Positions 17,101-25,700 of a stretch of 48,885 bases of DNA are shown here, in pieces. Source of the DNA: a virus. The stretch covers positions 1-48,885 of the IMG/VR virus record IMGVR_UViG_3300037042_000850; one strand, 5' to 3'. Position numbers and translations under genes: made by a program. The first letter of the stretch is position 1. Every line of letters begins with the position of its first letter. The notes under the pieces are model-generated. The model ran no database searches. It was not told the DNA's origin and saw only the letters and a program-made list of their open reading frames with translations.

Positions 17101-19993
17101 ATCCTCTAAGTCTTTTTGGATCAATGTTTAATATATCTCCATTAACATCCTCCACCTTCACTGTACCATCATCATTCAATCCTAACACTTTCACCTTAGA
17201 TAGGTTAGTACTTTCATCAGTTAAGTCTTTAGACTCTTCCACTGCAGCAGCTCTAGTCTTATGAAAAGATACAGTTCCATCAGGAGATGTTACTTGATAT
17301 CTATCATCAGCAATCTTTTTAATAGAAGCTTTCTTTGTAGCTCTCACCTCATACTCTCTACCAACTTCTAATCTTTCTTTTTCTTTATCTTCATTAACAA
17401 ATGAAGGTTGAGCTGTTCCTTTGTTTAAATCTTCTAAAGAAACTTCTTCATTAGCAATATCTTCTGCTTGTTTGAAATATTTATTAAATCCTTCTTCTGT
17501 AGAAAGATTATCAAAAGATTCATTCGCTAATCTTTTATGTTCATTATTTTTATTTATGTCAGCACCATAAGTATATAACTGTGAAGCATTCTCAAGACCT
17601 ACAACATCATCTTTTGTACCATCTTGATTATTTAATTCAAAGTTTAATAATGAATTAAATGTTTTTAAATCAAGTTGTCCATTATTTATAGCAAGAGTGA
17701 TCTTTTCAGAATTTGTACGTAAAGCTTTAGCTTGTTCTCTAATTAATTTCTTATCAGCAGGTGTAGTGTAATCAGTAATTGTATTTAATAATTGATTAGC
17801 TTGTTCTTCATATGATCTAGATAGTTCTTTTAATGATTCTCTATCAGTGATGTTAGATAACATATTATTAGTTACAAGAGGGTTTACTTGTGTAACTTTG
17901 TCTTGTATATCATTAAGTCTATCATTTACATCTTCTTTGATTGATGAATAATATGTAAGATCTGTTTTCCAATTTTCAAATGTATCATAATTAAAATTCT
18001 CTGCCTCTTGTTCAGGAGTAGGATCTATATAATTACTAAAAGGATTTTGGAATGTGCTATTGACAGCTTCTGATGTTTTTTGAATACCATTAGCTTTTTC
18101 AACTAATGAATCTACATAACTGTTCACAGTCTTTTGATTAGATGAATTAAAATTCATTCCAAAAGTTTTTTCAAAATCTTCTTTAGTAAGATCTTTCAAC
18201 ATATTTAATTGTTCAATTGTAACATCATGCATTCCTGATGGAATACGTGATTGTACAAAATTGAAGAACATATCATGTTTAAGATTTTTATATCTAAATA
18301 TATTTCCACCTGTAGCAGCCTCGTCCATTTCTTTTGCTATACCTACAGAGTTTAATGTATTATCATATTTATTAGAAAGAATACCTGTTAGTCCATATCT
18401 GTTAAGCATATTAACAGAAGCAGTTAAACGAGCATCACTACCCTGTCCTTTTTTATTATCATAGATACGTTGTCCTGATCCAATCAATGCAGCAGTAAGA
18501 CCACCAACAATCATATTACTAATACCTTCTGTACTATTAAATTGTTCAGCTAATCCATTAGTGGTAGACTGAGTAATTTCTTTTAAACTATCCCAGTTAT
18601 TTTTATATTCTGGATTGTTTAAATTTTTATATTTTCTAGTGTAGTAATCATACACACCTTTCTCAGCAGCAAACTGTCCACCTTCTTCATATACACCTTC
18701 AGAAAGTATGTTAGGTAGAACAGGTTTAACATTGTCCCAAAGTCTATTTCCAAGACCTGTAACAGCTTTCTTTTCAAATGTATCAAGACTTCCTTCTACA
18801 AGACCTACTTTACCAGCTTCACCTATTCCTTTTGTAAGACTTCCTGCAACTCCTTTTTGTGCTGTAACAAAAGACTTGAATAAGTTATCAAATTGTATAG
18901 CATTAGATACAGTTAGTAATGCCATGTTAATACCAAATCTAGTATTCATTGCATTAGTAGAATAATCTTCTATTTCTTGAAGATCTCCTGCTATAGGTTC
19001 CTGACCAAAATGAGTATCTTTATAATTCTGAATTAATGTATCTTTAACTTGTCTGTATCCATCTCTAGCTTCAACACCTGCTTCTGTCTGTGCAGCTCCC
19101 CAACTAATGATACCATAACGTGCACCATTTAAAACTTTTTGTGATTGAGCTAATTGTCCTAGTTGTTGTATCTTTAAAAGTTGCTTTTCACTTTTACCTA
19201 ATGTTTTAGCTAAACTTAAAACCTCTTCGACTTTATTAGTTCCTCCTGCAAGTTTATTTATCCACAAAGCAGCTTTACCAATTTGTGAACCTAATAATGG
19301 AACTGCTCCAATACCTTCTGTTACAAAACCTATTGCAGCATCTTGTACAGCAGCACCAGCAATAGCACCACCCATAAATCCAAGATTCTTAATAACAGAA
19401 TCACCCCAGAAGTTTGCAGATCCAGTAAACCCAGGAATCATTGCTAGATAAGGATGTTCTTTCTCTTGTCTAGTCATATAGTTTGGAAGATAATCCTCTA
19501 TGTTTTTCATCCAATTATCTATACTTCCTTCATATCCATCTGGATCTCCAGAAAGTTTAGACATATCTCTATTTCTAATAGCTGATATTGTATTAGGAAT
19601 ATCAGTCATAGATTGTGCAAATGTACCTACAGCTATTACGCCTGCTTTAGCAAGACCACTACCTAATGATGAATACCATGATTGTTGTAATCCATATATG
19701 TTTTCAAGATCTGCATCTCGTTCAAACATATTATAACGTTGATTATCTAATAATGTTTTTCTACTAACAGAACTAAATGGGGCATCAAATGATGTTGCAT
19801 CTGGAGCTTGAACTTTAGCAAGTTCATCCATACTCAATCCCATATTAGATTTATTACCAAGGCTCCAATCACCACCCATATCAGTATTTATTCCTCTTGT
19901 AGTAGGAGATCCTAAAGGTACTTGTGGTAATCTAATTTCATCATTAGATCTATCAGAAACATTATTTATAAGTTCGTTATCAAAAATTGGCAT
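8159..19993 (-). CDS. Giant virion RNA polymerase-containing cargo protein, 3944 aa
   Basis: A single uninterrupted 3944-codon frame. At residues 3049-3053 it reads DFDID within KSGSDFDIDKLNMYL. This fits the DxDxD metal-binding loop of two-barrel RNA polymerases and the loop reported for the virion RNA polymerase of the crAss-like phage phi14:2. The expected role is transcription of early phage genes after ejection of the protein with the genome. The protein is far longer than the ~2200-residue phi14:2 enzyme. Its N-terminus has hydrophobic, Gly/Ala-rich stretches at about 105-128 and 203-247, as in membrane-penetrating internal virion proteins. Near 1691 it carries HEIFE in a peptidase-like context (ATEYHEIFEAIYKGMLS). 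The C-terminus is acidic (PEELSDEEWNALSQEE). It sits between the 888-residue and nuclease-bearing cargo genes, 12 and 1 bp away. The polymerase call is good; the functions of the N-terminal half are unknown. Confidence 0.85.
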   Translation of the reverse strand: MPIFDNELINNVSDRSNDEIRLPQVPLGSPTTRGINTDMGGDWSLGNKSNMGLSMDELAKVQAPDATSFDAPFSSVSRKTLLDNQRYNMFERDADLENIYGLQQSWYSSLGSGLAKAGVIAVGTFAQSMTDIPNTISAIRNRDMSKLSGDPDGYEGSIDNWMKNIEDYLPNYMTRQEKEHPYLAMIPGFTGSANFWGDSVIKNLGFMGGAIAGAAVQDAAIGFVTEGIGAVPLLGSQIGKAALWINKLAGGTNKVEEVLSLAKTLGKSEKQLLKIQQLGQLAQSQKVLNGARYGIISWGAAQTEAGVEARDGYRQVKDTLIQNYKDTHFGQEPIAGDLQEIEDYSTNAMNTRFGINMALLTVSNAIQFDNLFKSFVTAQKGVAGSLTKGIGEAGKVGLVEGSLDTFEKKAVTGLGNRLWDNVKPVLPNILSEGVYEEGGQFAAEKGVYDYYTRKYKNLNNPEYKNNWDSLKEITQSTTNGLAEQFNSTEGISNMIVGGLTAALIGSGQRIYDNKKGQGSDARLTASVNMLNRYGLTGILSNKYDNTLNSVGIAKEMDEAATGGNIFRYKNLKHDMFFNFVQSRIPSGMHDVTIEQLNMLKDLTKEDFEKTFGMNFNSSNQKTVNSYVDSLVEKANGIQKTSEAVNSTFQNPFSNYIDPTPEQEAENFNYDTFENWKTDLTYYSSIKEDVNDRLNDIQDKVTQVNPLVTNNMLSNITDRESLKELSRSYEEQANQLLNTITDYTTPADKKLIREQAKALRTNSEKITLAINNGQLDLKTFNSLLNFELNNQDGTKDDVVGLENASQLYTYGADINKNNEHKRLANESFDNLSTEEGFNKYFKQAEDIANEEVSLEDLNKGTAQPSFVNEDKEKERLEVGREYEVRATKKASIKKIADDRYQVTSPDGTVSFHKTRAAAVEESKDLTDESTNLSKVKVLGLNDDGTVKVEDVNGDILNIDPKRLRGYKRLETNQEKLQKNKEDIAREQTDLEHNSGTVATVNSEVIETIKEPRLLDAEILFTSSTSATEDEDGDEVLPHVKNSREFLNNAASMPNRSKLRSILITSKQAEGLNLNGLVQMSYDKDVTSDVSSIADVNDNDLGWVAQVFVEQDVDGSFFVDKQGNRIGKVGEAGTDLSKIIFQTMRTTSLNYLRKDAQGNPIPRYRKDQQPEAEAYARAWKEYRTSLFNAGATEFPTFEFSVSRGIPIEIISADGIKERNHVGGILIDESLISNQANLITIPTTGTIINSKGEIQKTPNGVPVLQYGDTLQFLNNRKFNNREASGIYEVIKRLATDTLEQSATGQKISFNRQYSKFLQNILYWKSKADTSTPNQIGIDIESMSLRLGNKSFPLSEIANYESEIKEHLINEAFLSINNKTLTELQNIPFEEWYINQDGQFVSSKWTNYQTFLLSNKYPSGKARPIGDTPLSTSIARPTDAVPYSFKQRYSTIAQPDSFNVQVITPVEKAKAEAPVGEEVATVGEYVVDGKTSNTFILQNGPVQFTATEDVDGNFNVEVESNETTKKLLEDKKTFDSIKEALKKANKFDASIPLEEEERYVTDYLALRIAAELKTEKAKEVSVTPDKVYEALTEEAEKSRQESIDEEQKQLEEKPVVPVKKRPTGDFRRIGVDGTERMSDAELELFKEWHAANVPNIPYEVLENIITTHDNEKAWGVFENGVAKFVRGGLRATEYHEIFEAIYKGMLSSEEQQALLDEFKAKSGTFTDRQSGKKINYADATDLQAKERIADDFSDFRKGKLPGRSLGEKISNLFSRIINFFKSFVSSPSLKEELFDAIDTGKYKEKVLAPESINPFAEYSKVADLTATQANNFVQDMTARAAGILFREGDKGLLFNPERITGTEMFGKIEDMLIEEGRRQLLTDETWSQLKTKVKDSLRTRGINFNEEELLDINNEETNKNDYAPEPFTLDTKKNASSAVKFLCSTVIEKQPTNQESAITLNTPLENKYSEMTIDGHEIQGYKLMNFSRVFATLLDKLSNTSDIKSFTNKLFNLAQDDANYVSVFNKIGGKDKVVPFSEFKDNDWRLFVQFIQTFARQKPDALIQYKSVDSVHTGAANLFTAVAQTEKEWMNNIKTLAKGDGKIVNWNNVNNVYEIDQDALKSMLIRKPKDMIAMLNAIGITFDLDTYVKLKPYEKVGENSFTKQVQSIYAYFGSNNDLMSISGKTLDIGGPLNRLSELYNKVNNPSQESTYFGVEGQRIGAFSENNTPSVFENEFNEVISLTELKQSRPELNDTFSTGSQVLKEGGLFYDKDGNKIKDFKLSYIQGEDNQDTDKGTSTSKLTIGDRYTLEINQNLNGNYYILIPADGSTEWMMNIGNNVSFDSIARNSYTEINSIFKGYLMDDINLALDYTNREKLLNVGDRAKELRFFKDILAPDNLNAINEMIEDGRTLEDITTYVNDNIADINKSVKEFIENTVTETRTVLEANQKISPRENGYAYLDLDDNFIKAESLKKDSLSDESINQVLRYANVNYIIANIEFHKILFGDPYQFAVKKGGALDETKRIKSFLSPRRTTFDSAEYNTYLNNNLNVVNGIQLKEGDPGYHLHKSHTDTITIKDVITAGSLSAINKLYANTNEADAVSWLMDTTHREIKLKNGQWNMQGPEEKWFQWEMAYTRQNLPGYEYTSEALRTSDAKLMDTDRPKYTTEILKPIVSGNKFNKNNFDLVLDKFSQVPIYYSMVKGTNLEKLYIQMMKQNIGYAIVESGRKVGAQELHSLYNGDGSFNEEAFSDASIVQVPWKAYGIQVETASSDNKSQTRGSQITKIASIDLFDNGIPTSPRAEEEYKRNMDILNRMHQNAYNELLNNLGIEDLGNGFVMRDGKTVSETLMREMLRREVSTNTKQSIELTKENQFIIPFEASPSYVQIRSIIYSMIDKSIVSPKMSGGAHVQMPSTMLESMTKGRSIVMKNKEGVWEKITKEKYETLTSEEKAGVMLTDESLKFYVDKDGQRYCEMYLPHWFKDKFKNKFKTDKELIKHLNSTEEGRSILSGIGFRIPTQALSSAEVFRVKGFLPQYMGATVVVPSEITTKSGSDFDIDKLNMYLKSVYADRTGNIKLVRLQGTEENTKEFYGKVFDDTLGIKQMKKVDLLEALDIVVNGLEDPKGLLNIYGDYIKAKEEQYESPYEFRDLIEKDLDKLTNENLQAELRSEYVKDMYKKALENEYYDSLEKLITLPENFERLVSPVDDAGLKKAAEDLDKLRGIDENKIANRLLDRNYMTNLRNSFLMGKKWVGVVAVNITNLSLRQKIQSYIDPSKFALLSEDDQKLIGDGSIALKHNTTKVNGVDRVSLSGTRTADGTNQLISNRLSGYATAVVDVAKDDFITRIIQSNLVIGTFMFLENIGAGEQSIYFLNQPIITEYLRIVNANNSSNLFYKENINAAQSLFPATNDSIDDAVINTDEFKNNISKYAVDKKLDVKENAEQRKILKEFLKYAKMGEFNFDFSQATNYDTSRFGSGDMFARKQWQTEKANTVNIISSAKEILDTTFLGNQSKLLSASMQAMGAIFKLEQDNLRIITEDIMKTYGKNKYLSVDNFNKISNKAKMAFLDYIIQTKTGVNGRTQELLVDAKTSVANRLELAKQKYPDLQILKDLQVVSSDRVDGAKSVELKANLKDAYDENLYVDMMRELRDFNADTRVLYKQLVQLAILQGSYQSAISIKNIIPIEDYAAIVAPVVSSISSDETLQAFVDGMFQRNNFDDQLIMPRVTPHFKTKSQDYAAMILGLPDTSGYYSPSFPKIDSLNLQSIDRQVLVIGDKYNQKAMNSDYVAVPRVVKLKSGVRIDVTNGNTVTNANYAIRQKKGDYSLNDVFGYKRVFLSTGEPLRIPDEKGDPQSVYKLVNLYGDGARATENYTDFRRSVIDNGTIKTTTELNDVDIVSFYGGEVVEEVVSLPAEEVTVATEVVVEKPEELSDEEWNALSQEEKNKINECK

Positions 19994-20005
19994 ATTAATA
20001 TTTTT

Positions 20006-22672
20006 TTATTTGTGGATTTTTAAAAAATCAGAAACAGTCCCAGGACCAATTTGTTTCATTTGTTCTTGTACACTAGCAATAGATGTAAATCTATTCCCTA
20101 CATATCCAGGTACCCAAACACTATTGTTATTTACATACATTTTTAAAATGAATGAATCATTATCACCTCCATCATTGTCAGCAGCTCCTTCAACATCAAA
20201 CCTAACTAGTGGAGCTAACGCTGTACTTGATAAATGTGGAGCTTGATATCCACTAAATTTAGCATTCACTGCAAGAGAACTATCATCACCAACTCCTAAT
20301 ACATTAGTTGTATGAGAAGCAGAAGACATCACTTGATTTTTAACATCACTCCAAGGATTACCTTGAGCTATGTTTGGAAAGAATTTAGAAAGCTCACCAG
20401 ATGTCATAGGGATAGTTTGTGTCTCAGCTCCATCTGTTACAACTAAATTAGCAGATCCATCATATCTTTTTTCTATTGTATATAAAACATTCTTCTTTGA
20501 TCTAAGAGCAGATAGACTAGTAGGAGAAAAATCTCCCCATTTTTTAACATCTACTTGTCCAAGTTTATTAAATTCATCTGTTTTATTTCCAATTAATTGT
20601 TTAATATGTCTTTGATCAGTTGTATTATTATCATAGTCAAGTGTTCCAACTTGTGATTGTCTTTCAGGCATTTTTGCTGCTAGATAATCAGATTCAAATT
20701 TTTGTTTAGCTTGATGTATTTTAGATATCTGTGGATCAAATTTCATTTTAATGTTTTGTGCTTGATCAACTAACACTCTTTCTGTAGGATTTAATGCTTC
20801 ACCATTAGCACGTTTTATATAAGCTTTTACTAATGGTTCTTCTTTTTTACCTTTATAAGCTTTTAATAATGCATCACTATCTAATACCATATTTGTTCCA
20901 AACTTTTCACCACCTAGTACAATACTTCCACCTTTACCACCAGTCCAATATGTTTCAGCATCTTTTGAAAAGTTATATAACTCATTTGATGAATATAATT
21001 CTCTACCATTTAAGTTTACTCCTACTTGGTTTTTAAGTACATCTTTTTGTTGATTATCAAATTTAGCTGATGCAGCTTTTGTACCATTATATAAAGCGTA
21101 TTTCTGAGCTGCTGTGATTTCAAGTGCTCTTCTCTTCTCTAAGTATTGAGCTAAGTTAGGATTACCTAAAGCATTAACTACCTTCTCTGGATTTTTAAAA
21201 TACTCTCTTGATAAGTAATCTAAATAACTAGCTTTTTGTTGAGGAGTTTTTAAAGAAGACTTAGTAACCTTATCTATATATTCATTTGTAAGAAGATCTA
21301 TTTGACCAGGAGTTTTAATTCCTCCACCTTCTGTTCTATCTCCAATTATACTTAATATCTCTGCATTTAATTTTCCTGCACTAGGAGTGTCAACATCTGT
21401 AGACAATGCTTGATTTGTAACTGGAGGAAGAGATCCATCTTTTAAAGCTTTTGCATCTTCAGCTTTTTGTGCGGTTTCAACACCCCATGTGTACTGACCC
21501 CACTTAAATTTTCTATCTTCGTTTCTTTGATCTCTAGCAGCATTATCATAACTAAACTGAAGATTTCTTCTTTGCATATCCATCTGAGCATAAGGATTAG
21601 TTTTATACTCTTGTTTGTATGATTGATATGATATATCTTTAGCTAGATTATATAAAGTTTTTTGTGTATATAATTTATACTTGTAATCTTCAATATCTTT
21701 ATTAGAATCTATTTGTGCAAACTCTGCATCTAATTGTTTACCCAGAGAACCATCTGATAATGTTGTACTAGCATCATTTATATCTGCTTGTATTTTATTT
21801 CTTTCAGCAGTTGTTAAATTAGGACTAGTGCTTAGTTCTACATTCTTTTGAATAATTTTATCATTCAACATTTGTTTTGAATCCTCATAATTCTTAACAG
21901 CATCTTCTTTAAAGTTATCTGCTGTCTTTCCTCTATAATGATACCAAGCATCTATACCTAATTGTTGTTTATCATTTTCATCTAATGAATCATAGAAGTT
22001 AGCTAAGATCTTTTCTGCTGGTTTACCTTTAGTTGTAATAGAAAGAATAGCATCATCTACAATTGGATTACCATTTTTATCCATTAAATGTCTACCTGTA
22101 GCAGTATCTCTTTTAAAAGGATCTTCAACAGTGTTATCTACTTCATGTACTTTTTCAGCAACATCTCTAAGTTTCTTTTCCATATCTGTATAATGGACAT
22201 ACTTACCATTATAAGATTCTTTTAAATGTGTCTTATTAATATATTGACCTGCACCTTCTTCAAACTTAGCTCTATTCTGAATAGATGACTTTCCAGCTTT
22301 TTCATCAGCCTCTAAAATCTTTTGTTGTTTTCTTAAATTGGCTGTAGAAGATACAGCATTTATTACATTAGGATCTTTAACTATTTGCTTAGTCATTCCA
22401 TTAACAGAATTAACTAATTGGAAATTAGAAAAGTCACCACCAGCAACAAAGTTTAAATTATTACCTAAGCCATCTAATTTAGATTGTAAGTATTTTTTAT
22501 CTAACTCAGAAGCTACATCAAGTCCTGCAACATTATCAATGCTAGTTTGTATTCTTTGTACACCCTCTTCGTACTTTTGTTGTTTGTACATACCTACCTT
22601 CAACATAGCCTCTACAGGTTGTTGTGCGACGTAAGGATTGAAGGTGGGGATTTTATCTGTATATGAAGCCAT
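20006..22672 (-). CDS. Virion cargo/internal structural protein, 888 aa
   Basis: The protein begins MASYTDKIPTFNPYVAQQP and continues with KVGMYKQQKYEEGVQRI and DFSNFQLVNSVNGM. I recognise this N-terminus as typical of a large internal virion protein found beside the polymerase gene in crAss-like and other Bacteroidetes phages. The body is predominantly helical and charged, with coiled-coil-like segments (about 60-420), and no catalytic motif is apparent. The last ~120 residues appear more beta-rich. It is the first gene after the promoter-like element at 22741-22766 and leads the cargo operon, with only 12 bp to the polymerase gene. The probable role is packaged cargo or ejection scaffold; this is inference from context and family resemblance. 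The start is supported by an A/T-rich leader and the conserved N-terminus. Confidence 0.78.
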   Translation of the reverse strand: MASYTDKIPTFNPYVAQQPVEAMLKVGMYKQQKYEEGVQRIQTSIDNVAGLDVASELDKKYLQSKLDGLGNNLNFVAGGDFSNFQLVNSVNGMTKQIVKDPNVINAVSSTANLRKQQKILEADEKAGKSSIQNRAKFEEGAGQYINKTHLKESYNGKYVHYTDMEKKLRDVAEKVHEVDNTVEDPFKRDTATGRHLMDKNGNPIVDDAILSITTKGKPAEKILANFYDSLDENDKQQLGIDAWYHYRGKTADNFKEDAVKNYEDSKQMLNDKIIQKNVELSTSPNLTTAERNKIQADINDASTTLSDGSLGKQLDAEFAQIDSNKDIEDYKYKLYTQKTLYNLAKDISYQSYKQEYKTNPYAQMDMQRRNLQFSYDNAARDQRNEDRKFKWGQYTWGVETAQKAEDAKALKDGSLPPVTNQALSTDVDTPSAGKLNAEILSIIGDRTEGGGIKTPGQIDLLTNEYIDKVTKSSLKTPQQKASYLDYLSREYFKNPEKVVNALGNPNLAQYLEKRRALEITAAQKYALYNGTKAASAKFDNQQKDVLKNQVGVNLNGRELYSSNELYNFSKDAETYWTGGKGGSIVLGGEKFGTNMVLDSDALLKAYKGKKEEPLVKAYIKRANGEALNPTERVLVDQAQNIKMKFDPQISKIHQAKQKFESDYLAAKMPERQSQVGTLDYDNNTTDQRHIKQLIGNKTDEFNKLGQVDVKKWGDFSPTSLSALRSKKNVLYTIEKRYDGSANLVVTDGAETQTIPMTSGELSKFFPNIAQGNPWSDVKNQVMSSASHTTNVLGVGDDSSLAVNAKFSGYQAPHLSSTALAPLVRFDVEGAADNDGGDNDSFILKMYVNNNSVWVPGYVGNRFTSIASVQEQMKQIGPGTVSDFLKIHK

Positions 22673-22759
22673 AGCGTATTAGTTAAGCAAATATAATATG
22701 AATTATTAGATTATACAATAGGTATAATAAGTTTTGTTAATTCTTTATAATTAAATTAG
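22673..22759. other. Intergenic leader between 1266-aa and 888-aa genes
   Basis: An 87-bp, almost pure A/T gap that contains most of the promoter-like element and the leader of the 888-residue cargo gene. It is one of very few gaps of this size in an otherwise tightly packed minus-strand array, which is why I treat it as a transcription-unit boundary. I see no convincing intrinsic terminator for the upstream 1266-residue gene here, so some read-through is likely. Confidence 0.55.
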
Positions 22760-22766
22760 TTATAAA
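22741..22766 (-). promoter_or_regulatory. Putative late promoter, copy 2 (cargo operon)
   Basis: On the minus strand this reads TTTATAACTAATTT followed directly by AATTATAAAGAA. It matches the element at 38118-38143 at 25 of 26 positions. It lies 69 bp upstream of the 888-residue gene's ATG and overlaps the last codons and stop of the preceding gene. Conservation inside A/T-rich non-coding sequence at two operon starts argues for a promoter or activator site. It does not look like a typical E. coli sigma-70 promoter, and whether the host polymerase or a phage factor uses it is unknown. Confidence 0.6.
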
Positions 22767-25700
22767 TTTTTGTATGCTCTTACTACAGAGCTATTTTTTT
22801 GGTTCTTTTTAATTCCACCACCATTTTTCTTACTGGATAAATTATCAACCATTCCTTTTACATTTTGAAGATCAGTATCTGTTTGATCTGTATCATCTTT
22901 CTCTGTAATTTTTTGTAATCTTATTGGACTTCCGTTTGCATCATAAGCTGTAGCTTTATATCCTTCAGGAATTTCTTGATCTTTTCTATCTGTAGCTCCA
23001 GCTATATCTGTATCAAAGAATTGTAATCCATTCCAGTTCTGAGCTTTACCACTCTTACCAAATCTATAGTTGTACATGTTTTCATATACACCCAATGTTC
23101 TATTCTCAAGTTTATGCTTAGCATATTTATCAGCTATAGAATTAAGTGCAGCTTGTGTTGTAGCTTTAGTATTAGATTTAGCTAATGCTTGTTTACCCCA
23201 TTGATCTGCAGCTATTCCTAAGTTTGTCATTTGAGCTTGATTCATAGTTGCTCTGTTACCAGAATAAACTTGATCTTTTTTAGCTTGATTCATTTGGAAC
23301 TCTCTTGCATTGATATCATTAATTGCATTGTATCCAAGAGGAGCAGCATTTGATTGAGCAGAAGGATTATATCCAAGTTGTTTTTGAAGAGCTCTATCTC
23401 TAGCTACAACAGCATTACGTTCATTCTGTAAAGATATATCATAGGGAACATTTAGATCTGGTTGATAGAACTGTACAGGAACAGGATCCAATTGATTAGA
23501 TGCCATAGCATTCCACTCTGGATATAATTGTTGATAATCCAACCCTTCTTGATCTGATGGTCTAAGATAATTTAAAAGTGCATTAGCAGGTATCTGCCAA
23601 GGAAATTTAGGTTTACTTTTACCAATAACATCTGGTACATCTTCTTCTGCTACTAAATCTTCTTCAGGAGCTGGTTCTGATTTTTTAGCTTCATCTGCAG
23701 TAAAACTAAGGTATTGGTCACCAAAAATAGGAAGTCCTTGTGGATTCTTTTTAGTTTTAGGGTCATCTAATATACGAGCTTTTGATCCTATTTTTTCTGA
23801 TTTAGCGTTAGCCCAATTTTTAAAGTCATTTAAACTTATTGGATTTTTTGGATCTAACTTGTCTATACCAGGATAATCAGGAAATCTTTTCTTAAATTGT
23901 TCAAATTTTTCTTTTGTTACTCCTCCTGCAAATCCTGTAGCTTTGTCTAACTTCTGTGCAGGGATATTATCCATAGCACTAGCAGATTTAGTTTCTGTAT
24001 CAGGTTTTTTAACACCCACATGTTTTTTATAATACTTACCATCCGCACGTAATGTATATCCTTCAGCCTTAAGTAGTTCTTTTGATTTCTTAGGAACAAC
24101 TGTAGTTTCTTTTGTTGTTGTAATACCATCTTTAGCTTTACTAACTGTAGCACCCCACTTAGCATCTTTAGTTACAGGATCTTTATCTAACTTAACATAT
24201 CCTTTAGCTAAATGTTCAGCACTAATATTTTTACCCATACCTTCTGATATTTCATCTTTAGCATCATTGATTGCATTCTGGTAGTTAGCTAATGTTATTT
24301 TTGTATTAGCTATATTTTTAAGACCTGAATCAGCTCCTTCAAGATTAGCTTTCAATGCAGAAAGTGTTAACTTATCAAAAGGAGTGTTCACCTTCAATGC
24401 TTCTAATGCATCTGTATTCTTAATGATAGCTTTATTGTGTTTAGCTTCTTGCTTAGCAAGTTCTATTCCAATGTTCTTAAATTTCTTACCATTATACTTA
24501 TTTGCTATTTCCATAAGTTCTGGATCTTTAAATTGTGATGCAATGTTTTTGTTTACTTGCATGTTACCAAATACTACACCAGTATTTTCTGATTCACCAG
24601 TCATAGGATTTACTTCTCCACCACTTGCCATTTCAAACATAGGTTCTCCTCTTTCTACTTCTACAGGATTATCACCATATGTAATACCAATACCTGTATT
24701 TCCTTGTCCATCAGATTCATTATGTGACTGTCCTCTAAATAAAACTGTTTCACCAGATCCTGGCATATAAGGATTATGAGAAACTGTTTCAGCTCCTCCA
24801 CCCCAATGAGTTTGTAATTGTCCACCCATAGCATATGTTTCCATAGCTCTTTCACTAGGAGGAGTGTATTCTTTTAAATGTCCACCAGCTCTAAATTTAT
24901 GTGCATAGTCAGCAAAGTCTTTAGCATTATGATCTCCAAACATTGTAATCACTTGAGGATTGTATTCAGGATTCATATATCCACCATCTTCATAGTTAGG
25001 AATATCACCACCATTTCTTACATATCTATTATTTTGACCTTGTAAAGCTTGCATACTAGAATTAAGAGCCATGGCTTCTGTATTAATCTTAGTTTGATCC
25101 TCTGCTTTTTTAATTTTTTGAGGATTTGTATCTAATAATTGTCCACCGATACCACCAACAACTTCTCCAATTGCTCCACCCACAGGTCCCCAAATTGAAC
25201 CAATACTTTTACCAACAGTTCCTCCAATCTTTCCACCAGCATTTTGTCCACCCATTGCTGTTTGTCCTGCTCCTGTAGCAGTATGTCCAATTGCTCCCCA
25301 AGGAGTTCCACCACCACCACCACTACTAGCAGCTCCAGAGAATCCACTTCCACCACCACTCATTGAATTCTGCCAATTAGCAAATCCACCACCACTTTGT
25401 AGAACATGAAGATAACCACCATGTCTAAAATCTTTTTGTTGGAAAGGATTATTTAATGGTTCATAACCACCATCTGTATAGATATCATTTCCACCATCAT
25501 ATGTATTTTGTATCTCTGTTGGATTACCACCTATTCTTCCACCACTTTGAAAACGTCCACCATTTCTAGAAAGTACATTTGTACCTACACCATATATAGG
25601 AAAGAATTCTTCACCTGTGTTTTGTATATCTTCTGGTCTAACATATTTTCTTTTAGATTCTTCTTCTCTAGTTGCAGAAGCTTGACGAGTAACATTACTT

